DNA from: Clostridia bacterium
GTDB lineage: Bacteria > Bacillota > Clostridia > Oscillospirales > CAG-272
NCBI GenBank assembly: GCA_017625755.1
Contig: JAGAKG010000065.1
Location: 1 to 48,929 of the forward strand
Length of the DNA: 48,929 nucleotides
Direction: 5' to 3'
The translations under genes and the position numbers were made by a program. Shown piece after piece: positions 29,657 through 37,405 of the stretch (position 1 is its first letter; the number at the start of each line of letters is the position of its first letter). Below the pieces are notes generated by a model. That model was not told the DNA's origin and searched no databases. It worked only from the letters and a program-made list of their open reading frames with translations.

Positions 29657-29690
29657 GGGGCAAATACAAAAATGTATTTGCCCCTTTTTT
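29657..29690 (-). terminator. Terminator of the DUF308 gene
   Basis: An 11-bp stem (29657-29667 with 29674-29684), 6-nt loop. T runs occur on both sides (T6 on the plus strand, T5 on the minus strand). It starts 11 nt after the DUF308 stop codon. The preceding 29505-29656 holds nothing recognisable. Confidence 0.88.
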
Positions 29691-29700
29691 GTAGAAGTTA

Positions 29701-30159
29701 TTATTTCTTGAGAGAGCCGATAAGACCGAGAACTCCGTCAATCGCAAGAAGAGCACCGACAATGATAAGCATAATGTCGAGTCCGTTTCCGAATGCAAGC
29801 ATGATACCGACAACGACGGTAAGTATCGGGAAGAGTATCTCAAGAGCATTTTTCTGACTTTTCTTGAATACATCGATAAGAGCAACGATACCCTTAACGG
29901 TAATAAGTATACCGAGAACGAGAAGGACTATCGTAGCTGCAAGCCAACCGAGAACAAGAATGGCGATACCTATGATAAGGCTCACCGTACCGCTGGACCA
30001 ATTCCTTTTAACAAGGTCAAGAATGCCGGAAACAACGAAAACGATACCTGCGATAGTCATAGCCCAGTTAAGAGTCTGGGTACGGAATACTATCAAGAGA
30101 ACACCAATGAGGATATAAAGAATAGACGAGAAAAGTTCAGAATTCTTTTTATTTGCCAT
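29701..30159 (-). CDS. DUF308 (HdeD-like) small membrane protein
   Basis: 152 residues made almost entirely of six short hydrophobic helices in three similar pairs (for example ILYILIGVLLIVF, MTIAGIVFVVSGILDLV, VSLIIGIAILVLGW, IVLLVLGILITVKGIVALIDV and IMLIIVGALLAIDGVLGLIG), the internal repeat of DUF308. E. coli HdeD is linked to acid resistance; the function here is not known. ATG 30159 is preferred with AAAGGAG upstream. It is monocistronic with its own promoter and terminator. Confidence 0.85.
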   Translation of the reverse strand: MANKKNSELFSSILYILIGVLLIVFRTQTLNWAMTIAGIVFVVSGILDLVKRNWSSGTVSLIIGIAILVLGWLAATIVLLVLGILITVKGIVALIDVFKKSQKNALEILFPILTVVVGIMLAFGNGLDIMLIIVGALLAIDGVLGLIGSLKK

Positions 30160-30212
30160 AGTAAAAACTCCTTTCAAAGATTTTTAATGTATTTTTGCAA
30201 TACACCGTGCTC

Positions 30213-30241
30213 ATTATAACATCTTTTTGAAAATTATTCAA
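30213..30241 (-). promoter_or_regulatory. Sigma-A promoter of the DUF308 gene
   Basis: Minus strand: TTGAAT (30236-30241), 17-nt spacer, TATAAT (30213-30218). The rest of 30242-30380 shows no feature. Confidence 0.82.
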
Positions 30242-30380
30242 TAGTTTGAATATGATTTGTTTGAAATTTAAAAAAGAAAACATACGGTTACACGGTAAAT
30301 TGTGGAAAAATTTTCACTTTTTTGGCTAAATGATGACACACTTATAGGAAGCCCTTTTGTTATGCGGATATAATATCACA

Positions 30381-31133
30381 TTATCCCAAAACTACATCAG
30401 TCACGAGCATAACGCAGAAGCCGACCAGCAGGGCGTAGGTCGCTCCGCGCTCGCTGCCGTGAGCATGGGTTTCGGGTATCATTTCGTCGCTGATCACATA
30501 GAGCATAGTTCCGCCCGCAAACGCAAGCGCGAAGGGAAGAATAGCCGACGCAATACTTACGGCAAAATATCCGATAAGTGTTCCTATGACCTCAATTACT
30601 CCCGTTATCATAGCGAGAACGAATGTCTTTTTCGGAGATACTCCCGCCGCGAGCATAGGGCTGATGATAACCATACCTTCAGGGATATTCTGAAGAGCTA
30701 TACCGCCAGCAATAATGAGTGCCTGGGTGGTATCTCCCGCCCCGAATCCAACACCCGCCGCAATTCCCTCGGGCAGATTATGAATAGCGATTGCCATTAC
30801 GAAGAGAAGAACCTTGCTCAGAGTCGCATTGTGATGCGACTCAATATCGCTTCCGACCATCTTATGCAGATGCGGTACGAGCTTGTCTATAAGGTTAAGG
30901 CATAGTGCTCCCGCAAAAATTCCCGCGATAGTGATAAGCAGACCGTATTTGCCGCCGTATTCAAGCGAGGGCAGAATAAGTCCCAGTACCGCCGCCGCAA
31001 GCATTACTCCCGCGGCAAAGGAAAGCACGATATCCGAGAATTTATGAGATATTTTTTTGAATATAAAGCCTATCACCGCTCCGATGACGGTAGCTCCGCC
31101 AACTCCGAGAGCGGTAAGTAATACCATTTCCAT
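30381..31133 (-). CDS. ZIP-family metal transporter (ZupT-like)
   Basis: 250 residues, eight hydrophobic helices. The paired metal-site motifs of ZIP proteins are intact: MAIAIHNLPEGIAAGVGFG in helix 4 and GIALQNIPEGMVI in helix 5, and the helix 2-3 loop contains HLHKMVGSDIESHHN, a His-rich metal-binding stretch. It probably imports Zn2+, Fe2+ or Mn2+. It is last in line after the hydroxyacid dehydrogenase-ferredoxin-flavodiiron-rubredoxin genes on the same strand, separated from rubredoxin by a 61-nt gap with a hairpin. Co-expression, and iron supply for the diiron and Fe-S proteins, are plausible inferences. Confidence 0.92.
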   Translation of the reverse strand: MEMVLLTALGVGGATVIGAVIGFIFKKISHKFSDIVLSFAAGVMLAAAVLGLILPSLEYGGKYGLLITIAGIFAGALCLNLIDKLVPHLHKMVGSDIESHHNATLSKVLLFVMAIAIHNLPEGIAAGVGFGAGDTTQALIIAGGIALQNIPEGMVIISPMLAAGVSPKKTFVLAMITGVIEVIGTLIGYFAVSIASAILPFALAFAGGTMLYVISDEMIPETHAHGSERGATYALLVGFCVMLVTDVVLG

Positions 31134-31157
31134 ACAGTATCTTTACTCCTTATGTAA

Positions 31158-31188
31158 GGGGCTGTCGCAAAAGAGTTGCAACAGCCCC
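31158..31188 (-). terminator. Hairpin between rubredoxin and ZIP transporter
   Basis: A 13-bp stem with one mismatch (31158-31170 with 31176-31188), 5-nt loop. No strong T run follows on the minus strand, so it may be only a partial terminator or an mRNA-stability hairpin inside the operon. Confidence 0.6.
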
Positions 31189-31194
31189 GTCCTG

Positions 31195-31356
31195 TTATTC
31201 AGCCTCGCTGAAGTTATTCTTGCCAACTCCGCAGAGAGGGCATTCGAAATCCTCGGGAAGGTCCTCGAACTTCGTTCCGGGGGCTATACCGTATTCGGGC
31301 GCGCCAGCAGCCTCGTCGTATTCCCAACCGCATACATCACAAACATACTTTTTCAT
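31195..31356 (-). CDS. Rubredoxin
   Basis: 53 residues: [39 protein letters not shown] and LCGVGKNNF. The two CxxCG knuckles bind one Fe atom, and the length and spacing are classical for clostridial rubredoxin. It is a one-electron carrier, and its position directly after the flavodiiron gene (28-nt gap, own GGAGG site) points to a role as electron donor for O2 or peroxide reduction, even though that enzyme carries its own C-terminal rubredoxin domain. Confidence 0.97.
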   Translation of the reverse strand: MKKYVCDVCGWEYDEAAGAPEYGIAPGTKFEDLPEDFECPLCGVGKNNFSEAE

Positions 31357-31384
31357 TTTATTATACCTCCGTATATATTGTTTT

Positions 31385-33175
31385 TTATTTTATTTCTTCA
31401 AAATCAGTTGCACCGTGCTTGCAAAGCGGGCAGACTATGTCCTCGGGAAGTGTGTCTCCCTCGTATACCCAACCGCATATCTTGCAGACATAACCCTTCT
31501 TGCCCTCGGTCTCGGGCTTGGGCTTGACATTGTTCTGATAATATGTGTAGGTCATTGTTTCCTTGTCGGAAAGGACTCTCGCCTCGGTTACCGAGCAGAT
31601 AAACATTCCGTGAGTGTCGAGGTCGACATACTGCTCAACCTTTAGCGACATAAAGGAATTGATATATCTGGGGAGGAATACAAGCCCGTTGTCCGAGCGG
31701 AGCGGCTCGCAATTTGCAAATTTGTCAACATTTCTTCCGCTCACAAATCCAAATGCCTCGAATACATTGAAGGGTGCTTCTGTGGTCAGACAGTTGATAT
31801 TCATAATTCCCGTCTGCTTTATTATATGATGTGAATAGTTCTCCTTGTTTATCGTTACCGCGATTCTGTTGGGGGTGTTGGTAACCTGAGTTACCGTGTT
31901 TACGATAAGTCCGTTGTCCTTCTTGCCGTCGTTCGAGGTAACTACATACAGACCGTATCCGATGTTAAACAGAGCAGTGAGGTCGTTCTTGTTAGCCGTT
32001 TCGTTGCTCTGCGCGAGATATTCACGGCAAAGCTCCTCTGCAAGAGCCTCAAGCGCGGACGAGCTTTCCTCGTTGAGCGCCGACATTATCTTTACCGTCG
32101 TGTCGGTAAATGTGATATTCTTGCTACCTTCAAGCATACCCCTCATAACCTTTGCCGCAAGGGGTGCCCAGCTTCCGTTCTCAATAAGAGCTACTGTGCG
32201 GTTGCTGAAATTGCGCTCGGTCAGGTGGTTGATAAACTCTCGCATAAAGGGGAATACATCGGCGTTGTAGGTGGTCGTAGCTAAAACGAGCTTACTGTAA
32301 CGGAATGCGTCCTCGACTGCCTCTGCCATATCGCATCTCGCGAGGTCGTTCAGAACTACCTTCGGGCAACCCTTAGCCTTTAGCTTATCCGCAAGCAGGA
32401 GAACCGCCTTTTTCGTGTTTCCGTAAACCGAGGTGTAGGCAATTACTATACCCTCCTCCTCGGGCTGATAGCTCGACCAGGTGTTATAAAGACCGATGTA
32501 GTAGCCGAGATTTTCTGTAAGCACGGGGCCGTGGAGAGGACATATCTTCTCGATATCAAGTCCTGCCGCCTTTTTGAGCAGACTCTGCACCTGCGCGCCG
32601 TACTTTCCAACGATACCTATATAGTAGCGCCTTGCCTCACACGCCCAGTCCTCTGGGGCATCAAGAGCGCCGAATTTTCCGAATCCGTCGGCGGAAAAGA
32701 GTACCTTGTCGGTGCTGTCGTAGGTAACCATGACCTCGGGCCAATGCACCATAGGCGCTGCCACAAAAGTGAGAGCGTGGCGACCGAGCGAGAGAGTATC
32801 TCCATCGCCGACGACTATCTGCTTGTCGGTAAAGTCGGTTCCAAAGAAATTTTTCATCATAACGAACGCCTTTGCCGAGGCAACCAGCTTTGCGTTGGGA
32901 TATGCCTTGACAAAGTTAGCGATATTTGCCGAGTGGTCGGGCTCCATATGCTGAACTATGAGGTAGTCGGGCTGTCTTGCGCCGAGTGTATTCTGGATAT
33001 TGTCGAGCCACTCGTGCGTAAAGTTTGCGTCTACCGTGTCCATTATAGCAATTTTTTCGTCGATGATTGCGTAGGAGTTGTAAGACATTCCGTTGGGAAC
33101 GACATACTGTCCCTCAAAAAGGTCTACCTTGTGGTCGTTGACCCCGATGTACTTGATATCGTTTGTAATAAACAT
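31385..33175 (-). CDS. Four-domain flavodiiron protein (diiron-flavodoxin-flavin reductase-rubredoxin)
   Basis: 596 residues. Flavodiiron proteins reduce O2 to water and/or NO to N2O in anaerobes. Domain 1 (about 1-245) is a metallo-beta-lactamase fold with the diiron ligand motif HMEPDH at 76-81. Domain 2 (about 255-395) is flavodoxin-like ([14 protein letters not shown]). Domain 3 (about 410-550) resembles flavin reductases ([35 protein letters not shown]). Domain 4 is a C-terminal rubredoxin ([24 protein letters not shown]). The fusion packs most of an electron chain in one chain. ATG 33175 follows GGAGG by 6 nt. It lies 20 nt after the ferredoxin gene and 28 nt before free rubredoxin, so it is in an operon. 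Confidence 0.94.
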   Translation of the reverse strand: MFITNDIKYIGVNDHKVDLFEGQYVVPNGMSYNSYAIIDEKIAIMDTVDANFTHEWLDNIQNTLGARQPDYLIVQHMEPDHSANIANFVKAYPNAKLVASAKAFVMMKNFFGTDFTDKQIVVGDGDTLSLGRHALTFVAAPMVHWPEVMVTYDSTDKVLFSADGFGKFGALDAPEDWACEARRYYIGIVGKYGAQVQSLLKKAAGLDIEKICPLHGPVLTENLGYYIGLYNTWSSYQPEEEGIVIAYTSVYGNTKKAVLLLADKLKAKGCPKVVLNDLARCDMAEAVEDAFRYSKLVLATTTYNADVFPFMREFINHLTERNFSNRTVALIENGSWAPLAAKVMRGMLEGSKNITFTDTTVKIMSALNEESSSALEALAEELCREYLAQSNETANKNDLTALFNIGYGLYVVTSNDGKKDNGLIVNTVTQVTNTPNRIAVTINKENYSHHIIKQTGIMNINCLTTEAPFNVFEAFGFVSGRNVDKFANCEPLRSDNGLVFLPRYINSFMSLKVEQYVDLDTHGMFICSVTEARVLSDKETMTYTYYQNNVKPKPETEGKKGYVCKICGWVYEGDTLPEDIVCPLCKHGATDFEEIK

Positions 33176-33195
33176 TTTCTTCCTCCGTTTATTTA

Positions 33196-33897
33196 TTATC
33201 TTTCTATAATTCTTCCGTCTGTCGAGACGGTTATTACCTGCCACGGAATAAACTTTCCGCTTGCCTGAAGGGCTCTCTTTACCGCATTCTCGATGCCACC
33301 GCAGCAGGGAACCTCCATACGGACTATCTTAACGCTCTTTATGTTGTTGTTAGCGATTATCTGCGTGAGCTTTTCTGTGTAATCTCCCTCGTCGAGCTTG
33401 GGGCAACCGATAAGCGTTATGTGATTACGGATAAATTCGTTATGGAAATTTCCGTAGGCGTAAGCAGTACAGTCGGCGGCGATAAGTAGGTTCGCTCCGT
33501 CGAAATACGGAGCATTCACGGGAACGAGCTTTATCTGACAGGGCCATTGCATAAGCTGACTTGCGATGCTTGCGCTCTTTGGAGCCGTTGCGGGAGACTC
33601 TCGCTTTATTGCCTTCGACTGTGTTCCTGGGCAACCGCAGGGGAGAGCTATGTCACTCTTTTTTATCTTTGCCTGACGGACTGCTTCTTCGTTGTATGCG
33701 GGAGCCTCTCGCTCCTCGAAGCTTATAGCGTCTGTGGGGCAGGCTGGCAGACAGTCACCAAGACCGTCGCAGTAGTCCTCTCGGGTGAGCTTTGCCTTGC
33801 CGTTTACCATCTCGATAGCGCCCTCGTGGCAAGCCGCGGCGCAGGCTCCGCACCCATTGCACTTTTCTTCATCTATTCTGATTATTTTTCTTATCAT
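33196..33897 (-). CDS. 4Fe-4S ferredoxin-domain protein of redox operon
   Basis: 233 residues. The N-terminal ~65 residues form a bacterial ferredoxin domain: CNGCGACAAACHEGA gives one complete CxxCxxC...C set, while the second reads CDGLGDCLPACP with Leu in place of one Cys, perhaps binding a three-ligand cluster. Two conserved Cys segments follow (ALPCGCPGTQ, and MEVPCCGG near the C terminus), with a long central region (LLIAADCTAYAYGNFH, LIGCPKLDE). Proteins of this layout are common beside Crp/Fnr regulators and oxygen- or NO-stress genes; the reaction is not established. It lies 12 nt after the dehydrogenase and 20 nt before the flavodiiron gene. Confidence 0.88.
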   Translation of the reverse strand: MIRKIIRIDEEKCNGCGACAAACHEGAIEMVNGKAKLTREDYCDGLGDCLPACPTDAISFEEREAPAYNEEAVRQAKIKKSDIALPCGCPGTQSKAIKRESPATAPKSASIASQLMQWPCQIKLVPVNAPYFDGANLLIAADCTAYAYGNFHNEFIRNHITLIGCPKLDEGDYTEKLTQIIANNNIKSVKIVRMEVPCCGGIENAVKRALQASGKFIPWQVITVSTDGRIIER

Positions 33898-33909
33898 AAA
33901 TACCTCCGT

Positions 33910-34944
33910 TTAAAAGCATTTTCCGCACTTGCAGTCCTCAGTTGAGCCACCGCGGTAGCAAAGCTCGTTAGGGCATTCGTTGTTCTCAAAGAAGCCTACG
34001 ATGTTCTTGACCGTAGTCTCTGCAATGTTTGATAGCGCGTCCTCCGTGAGAAAAGCCTGATGCGAGGAAACGATTACATTCGGCATCGAAATAAGTCTTG
34101 CAAGAGTGTCGTCCTCTATGATATGCCCCGAGAAGTCCTCGAAGAAGATATCGGCCTCCTCCTCATATACATCGAGGCAGGCGGCTCCGACCTTGCGGGA
34201 TTTTATCCCCGCGAGAAGCGCCTCGGCGTCGACCAGCGCGCCTCTTGATGTGTTAAGGATCACAACACCGCGGCGGCATTTTTCGAGCGAGTCTGAGTTG
34301 ATTATATGATAGGTCTCCTCGGTCAGCGGGCAGTGAAGCGAGATTATATCGCTTCCCTCAAAAAGCTCGTCGAGCGAAACATATCTTACGGTGTCGCCAT
34401 TGTCAAGCCCCTGAGCGGGGAACTTGTCGTAAGCCAGAACATTCATTCCGAAGCCTCGGCAGATGTCGATAAATACGCGACCTATGCGTCCCGTTCCGAT
34501 AACTCCGACCGTCTTGCCGTGAAGGTCAAAGCCCGTCATTCCCGTAAGACTGAAATTAAAGTCTCTCGTTCTGATATACGCCTTGTGGATTCGTCTTACA
34601 GAGGTGAGAAGCATTGCCATCGTATGCTCGGCTACGGCGTAGGGGGAGTATGCGGGGACGCGCAGAACATGGATTCTGCCAAAGGCGTATTTCATATCAA
34701 CATTGTTGAATCCCGCGCATCTGAGCGCGACTACCTTTATTCCCATCTCACACAGACGGTCTATGACCGCGGCGTTTACCGTGTCGTTTACGAAGACACA
34801 GACACCGTCGTATCCGTTAGCGAGGTTTACAGTATCCTCGTTGAGCTTAGTCTCAAAATATTTGAATTTCAGCCCGTGCTCTGCGCCAAATCTTTCAAAA
34901 GATGGCTTGTCGTAGGGCTTAGCGTCAAAAAAAGCAATTCTCAT
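33910..34944 (-). CDS. D-2-hydroxyacid dehydrogenase (D-lactate dehydrogenase-like) with Cys-rich tail
   Basis: 344 residues. NAD-dependent, probably interconverting pyruvate and D-lactate: LRCAGFNNVDM, AVAEHTMAMLL, the Rossmann loop VGVIGTGRIGRVF, and the catalytic triad Arg (NTSRGALVD), Glu (YEEEADIFF) and His (SSHQAFLTEDAL). The core is LdhA-like. The last ~17 residues form an unusual tail with four Cys (CYRGGSTEDCKCGKCF) not expected in this family, which could bind a metal or an Fe-S cluster or act as a redox sensor. It is first gene of the redox operon; its predicted -10 lies back to back with the Crp/Fnr promoter. Confidence 0.9.
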   Translation of the reverse strand: MRIAFFDAKPYDKPSFERFGAEHGLKFKYFETKLNEDTVNLANGYDGVCVFVNDTVNAAVIDRLCEMGIKVVALRCAGFNNVDMKYAFGRIHVLRVPAYSPYAVAEHTMAMLLTSVRRIHKAYIRTRDFNFSLTGMTGFDLHGKTVGVIGTGRIGRVFIDICRGFGMNVLAYDKFPAQGLDNGDTVRYVSLDELFEGSDIISLHCPLTEETYHIINSDSLEKCRRGVVILNTSRGALVDAEALLAGIKSRKVGAACLDVYEEEADIFFEDFSGHIIEDDTLARLISMPNVIVSSHQAFLTEDALSNIAETTVKNIVGFFENNECPNELCYRGGSTEDCKCGKCF

Positions 34945-34986
34945 AAAAATTTCCTTTCAAAAACCAATTTATATTTTTATTATTCC

Positions 34987-35015
34987 TTGATTTTCTGACT
35001 CTATTATAGTATAAT
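34987..35015 (+). promoter_or_regulatory. Sigma-A promoter of the Crp/Fnr gene
   Basis: TTGATT (34987-34992), 17-nt spacer, TATAAT (35010-35015), about 45 nt before the TTG start. Confidence 0.82.
35003..35008 (-). promoter_or_regulatory. Predicted -10 of the redox operon (no -35)
   Basis: TATAAT on the minus strand. No recognisable -35 lies 16-18 nt upstream, which is typical of activator-dependent promoters. The predicted start is near 34996. Confidence 0.55.
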
Positions 35016-35030
35016 TAAAGCAGATAGTAT

Positions 35031-35044
35031 GTTGAATTTTCAAC
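35031..35044. promoter_or_regulatory. Candidate Crp/Fnr-family binding palindrome
   Basis: GTTGAA-TT-TTCAAC, i.e. TTGA-N4-TCAA, a shorter-spaced relative of the Fnr consensus TTGA-N6-TCAA. Its centre (35037.5) is about 41.5 bp upstream of the predicted redox-operon start, the classical class II activator position, and about 15 bp downstream of the predicted crp start, where it would repress. The site is seen; the binding is inferred. Confidence 0.55.
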
Positions 35045-35059
35045 AAAAGGAGAAAAATT

Positions 35060-35719
35060 TTGAAAAAATATCTGGGAATTTTGAAAAAGTGTCCGCTTTT
35101 CGATGACATAGAGGAAGAAAATCTGATAAGGATGCTGGGGTGCCTTGGCGCGAAGGTCGAGCTTTTTGACAAAAAGTATACTATTTTTGCCGAGGGCGCG
35201 CCCGCAAAGTATATAGGAATAGTTTTGTCAGGCTCGGCACAGATAATTCAAGTCGACTATTACGGAAACAGAAGTATTCTCTCTGAGGTCGAGCAAGCCG
35301 AGGTCTTTGCCGAGGCGTTTGCCTGCGCGGGAGTTGAAGCTCTGCCCGTTACCGTCGTGGCTGACGAACCCTGCGAGATAATGCTTATAAACTGCTCTCA
35401 TATTCTGAATACCTGCTCTAATAACTGCGGATTTCACCAGAAGCTTATCTTCAATCTTATGCAGGACCTCGCAAAAAAAACGATTATGTTCCATCAACGA
35501 ATAGAGATAACCTCTAAGCGCACCACGAGAGAAAAGCTTTTAACATATCTTTCGCTGAGAGCAAAAAAGGTGGGCAGCGATAGCTTTGATATACCATTTG
35601 ACCGTCAAGAGCTTGCCGATTATCTTGAGGTCGAGCGGAGCGGACTTTCCGCCGAGATAAGTAGGCTCAGGGCAGAGGGCGTTATCGCGTGCAGGAAAAA
35701 CCATTTTGAACTGTTATAA
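35060..35719 (+). CDS. Crp/Fnr-family transcriptional regulator
   Basis: 219 residues. It has an N-terminal cyclic-nucleotide-binding-like beta roll (LFDKKYTIFAEGAPAKYIGIVLSGSAQII), a dimer helix and a C-terminal winged helix (IPFDRQELADYLEVERSGLSAEISRLRAEG). There is no N-terminal Fnr cysteine cluster, but central cysteines (ACAGVEALP, NCSHILNTCSNNCGF) could sense redox state; the effector is unknown. The TTG start at 35060 is chosen: AAGGAG lies 8 nt upstream and no ATG fits. It is divergent from the dehydrogenase-flavodiiron operon, its most likely target. Confidence 0.92.
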   Translation: MKKYLGILKKCPLFDDIEEENLIRMLGCLGAKVELFDKKYTIFAEGAPAKYIGIVLSGSAQIIQVDYYGNRSILSEVEQAEVFAEAFACAGVEALPVTVVADEPCEIMLINCSHILNTCSNNCGFHQKLIFNLMQDLAKKTIMFHQRIEITSKRTTREKLLTYLSLRAKKVGSDSFDIPFDRQELADYLEVERSGLSAEISRLRAEGVIACRKNHFELL

Positions 35720-35816
35720 AATCAAAGCCTCGTCTTATAAATGTGGAGTACCATAATAAGAGCTTTTTTATACGCCTGTCCCTACAAGGAGGTTAGATTG
35801 AAATTACAATAAAAAT

Positions 35817-35854
35817 AGCGTAGTCGAGAGGTTTTCTCATAGCTACGCTTTTTT
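35817..35854. terminator. Bidirectional terminator between crp and YfcC genes
   Basis: AGCGTAG (35817-35823) pairs with CTACGCT (35843-35849), with an inner GAGA/TCTC helix. T6 follows on the plus strand and ATTTTTATT on the minus strand. Confidence 0.82.
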
Positions 35855-35888
35855 ATTGCGATACTTACCGTTTTACGAGCCGTATTTT

Positions 35889-37331
35889 TTAAAATTCTAT
35901 CAGCACCGCTAAAAGCAGTATGATAATATTTACGACAAGCATAAACAGCTGAAGCGGGATAGTCCACTTGAACCATTTCGGATAGCTTACAACACTCAGT
36001 CCAAGCGTTATCATAAGCAGGGCATTGGTGGGGTAGAGCATATTGGTAAATCCGTCGCCGAAGCAGAAGGCGAGAATTGATACCTGCTTTGAAAGCCCCA
36101 CAAGCTCTGCCAGAGGGGCGATTATCGGAATGAGCAAAAACGCCTTTGCCGAGCCCGAGCTGACGAAAAAGTTAAGTCCGAGAACGAGCAAAAAGATAAC
36201 TATTACCGCTCCGTAAGGACCCATATCTGAGGCAACATCGGAGACATAGTAGAGGATAGTGTCCATTATTCCGCCGTGTGTGATTATGTGCTTTATCGAC
36301 ATTGCCATCATAATCAGAAGCGCGCTTGGCGCAATTCCGCCGACACCCGCAATAAAATCCTTGAAGATGCTTCCGCCGTATCTTGAAACCGCGGCGGCGG
36401 TAAGTCCTCCGACAAGAAAGGCAATTGCCATAACGGGCAGCGAAACAGACGAAAGGGCGGGAACGAAAAATCCAACAACTATATAAGTGATAACGAGTAT
36501 GAGCGATACGGCAAATATTTTTACGGTCTTGCCGAGATATCGCTCGTTCGGAAGCTCCTCTATTGCCGAGAAATCCGAGTATTTTTCTTTTTGAGCGAGG
36601 TCATCTGCGTAAACAGGTGACTTTTGCGGATTTTTTTCTATTTTCTTTGCGTATCTGTAAAGGAATGCGTAAAGAACGGCGTAGCATATAACGAAAATGG
36701 CGCTTCTGAGTATTATTCCCGAAAACGCGGGAAGCCCCGCAAGCTCCTGAGCGATACCGAGCGTGAAGGGATTCATAGTTGCGGCGGAGAAGCCAAAGCC
36801 CGCCGCAAGCGCGCTCATTCCAAGTCCCGTAAGCGAATCCCACCCCATTGCGTATGAGAGCAGAATCACGATAGGCACGAGCGCCACAAGCTCCTCGAAA
36901 AGACCGAATACCGAGCCGAAAAGCATAAAGAAAAGCACCAGAACCGCCATAAGCTTGTATTTCGCGCCCTCAAAACGAAGCACGAGACGGCGCATAATGT
37001 ATTTCAGCATACCGCTCTTGTCAAGCACGCAGAAGGTTCCGCCGATAATGAATATGAAAAGTATTATAGAAATGACTGTGACGGCGTCCTCGCTCCAGAG
37101 AACCTCAAAGGGAGCTGTGAACCAACGCCATACGGGGTAGCTCGGATCGTCTGTGAGGGCGAATGTGTTCGGGATGATAGTCTCTTTTCCGTCAACTAGC
37201 GCTCTTTGGAATTCTCCGCTCGGAATAACACAGGTCAGAATACCTGCGCCTATCATAAGAATAAAAAGAATGATTACCGAAGAAATAAAGGATTTTTTGC
37301 TTATTTTAAGTCCTTCGTTTTTGCTGTCCAT
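35889..37331 (-). CDS. YfcC-family (DcuC/ArsB-superfamily) carboxylate or amino-acid transporter
   Basis: 480 residues, 11-13 hydrophobic helices. It matches YfcC-type C4-dicarboxylate anaerobic carriers: an N-terminal helix followed by VIPSGEFQR, FGLFEELVALVPIVILLSYAMGWDSLTG, FGFSAATMNPFTLGIAQELAG, and the near-terminal LNFFVSSGSAKAFLLIPIIAPLAELVG and FGDGFTNMLYPTNALLMITLG. Substrates of YfcC relatives include basic amino acids, short peptides and dicarboxylates, so no precise substrate is given. AGAGG precedes the ATG. It is flanked by its own terminator and a 74-nt gap from the next transporter. Confidence 0.88.
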   Translation of the reverse strand: MDSKNEGLKISKKSFISSVIILFILMIGAGILTCVIPSGEFQRALVDGKETIIPNTFALTDDPSYPVWRWFTAPFEVLWSEDAVTVISIILFIFIIGGTFCVLDKSGMLKYIMRRLVLRFEGAKYKLMAVLVLFFMLFGSVFGLFEELVALVPIVILLSYAMGWDSLTGLGMSALAAGFGFSAATMNPFTLGIAQELAGLPAFSGIILRSAIFVICYAVLYAFLYRYAKKIEKNPQKSPVYADDLAQKEKYSDFSAIEELPNERYLGKTVKIFAVSLILVITYIVVGFFVPALSSVSLPVMAIAFLVGGLTAAAVSRYGGSIFKDFIAGVGGIAPSALLIMMAMSIKHIITHGGIMDTILYYVSDVASDMGPYGAVIVIFLLVLGLNFFVSSGSAKAFLLIPIIAPLAELVGLSKQVSILAFCFGDGFTNMLYPTNALLMITLGLSVVSYPKWFKWTIPLQLFMLVVNIIILLLAVLIEF

Positions 37332-37363
37332 AAAAACCTCTGCCTATGTAATAGCATCGTTTA

Positions 37364-37392
37364 GCGTGATGCCCAAAGAGGGAGCATCATGC
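37364..37392 (-). terminator. Weak hairpin after the NSS transporter
   Basis: GCGTGATGC (37364-37372) pairs with GCATCATGC (37384-37392) with one G-U pair. It lies 14 nt beyond the transporter stop (minus strand) and lacks a clear T run. Confidence 0.5.
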
Positions 37393-37405
37393 CGTTTTGC
37401 TTTAA

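Noticed and set aside
37321..37405. Strong terminator between the two transporter genes
   Set aside because: Only a 9-bp stem with a G-U pair and no T run; listed as a weak hairpin only.
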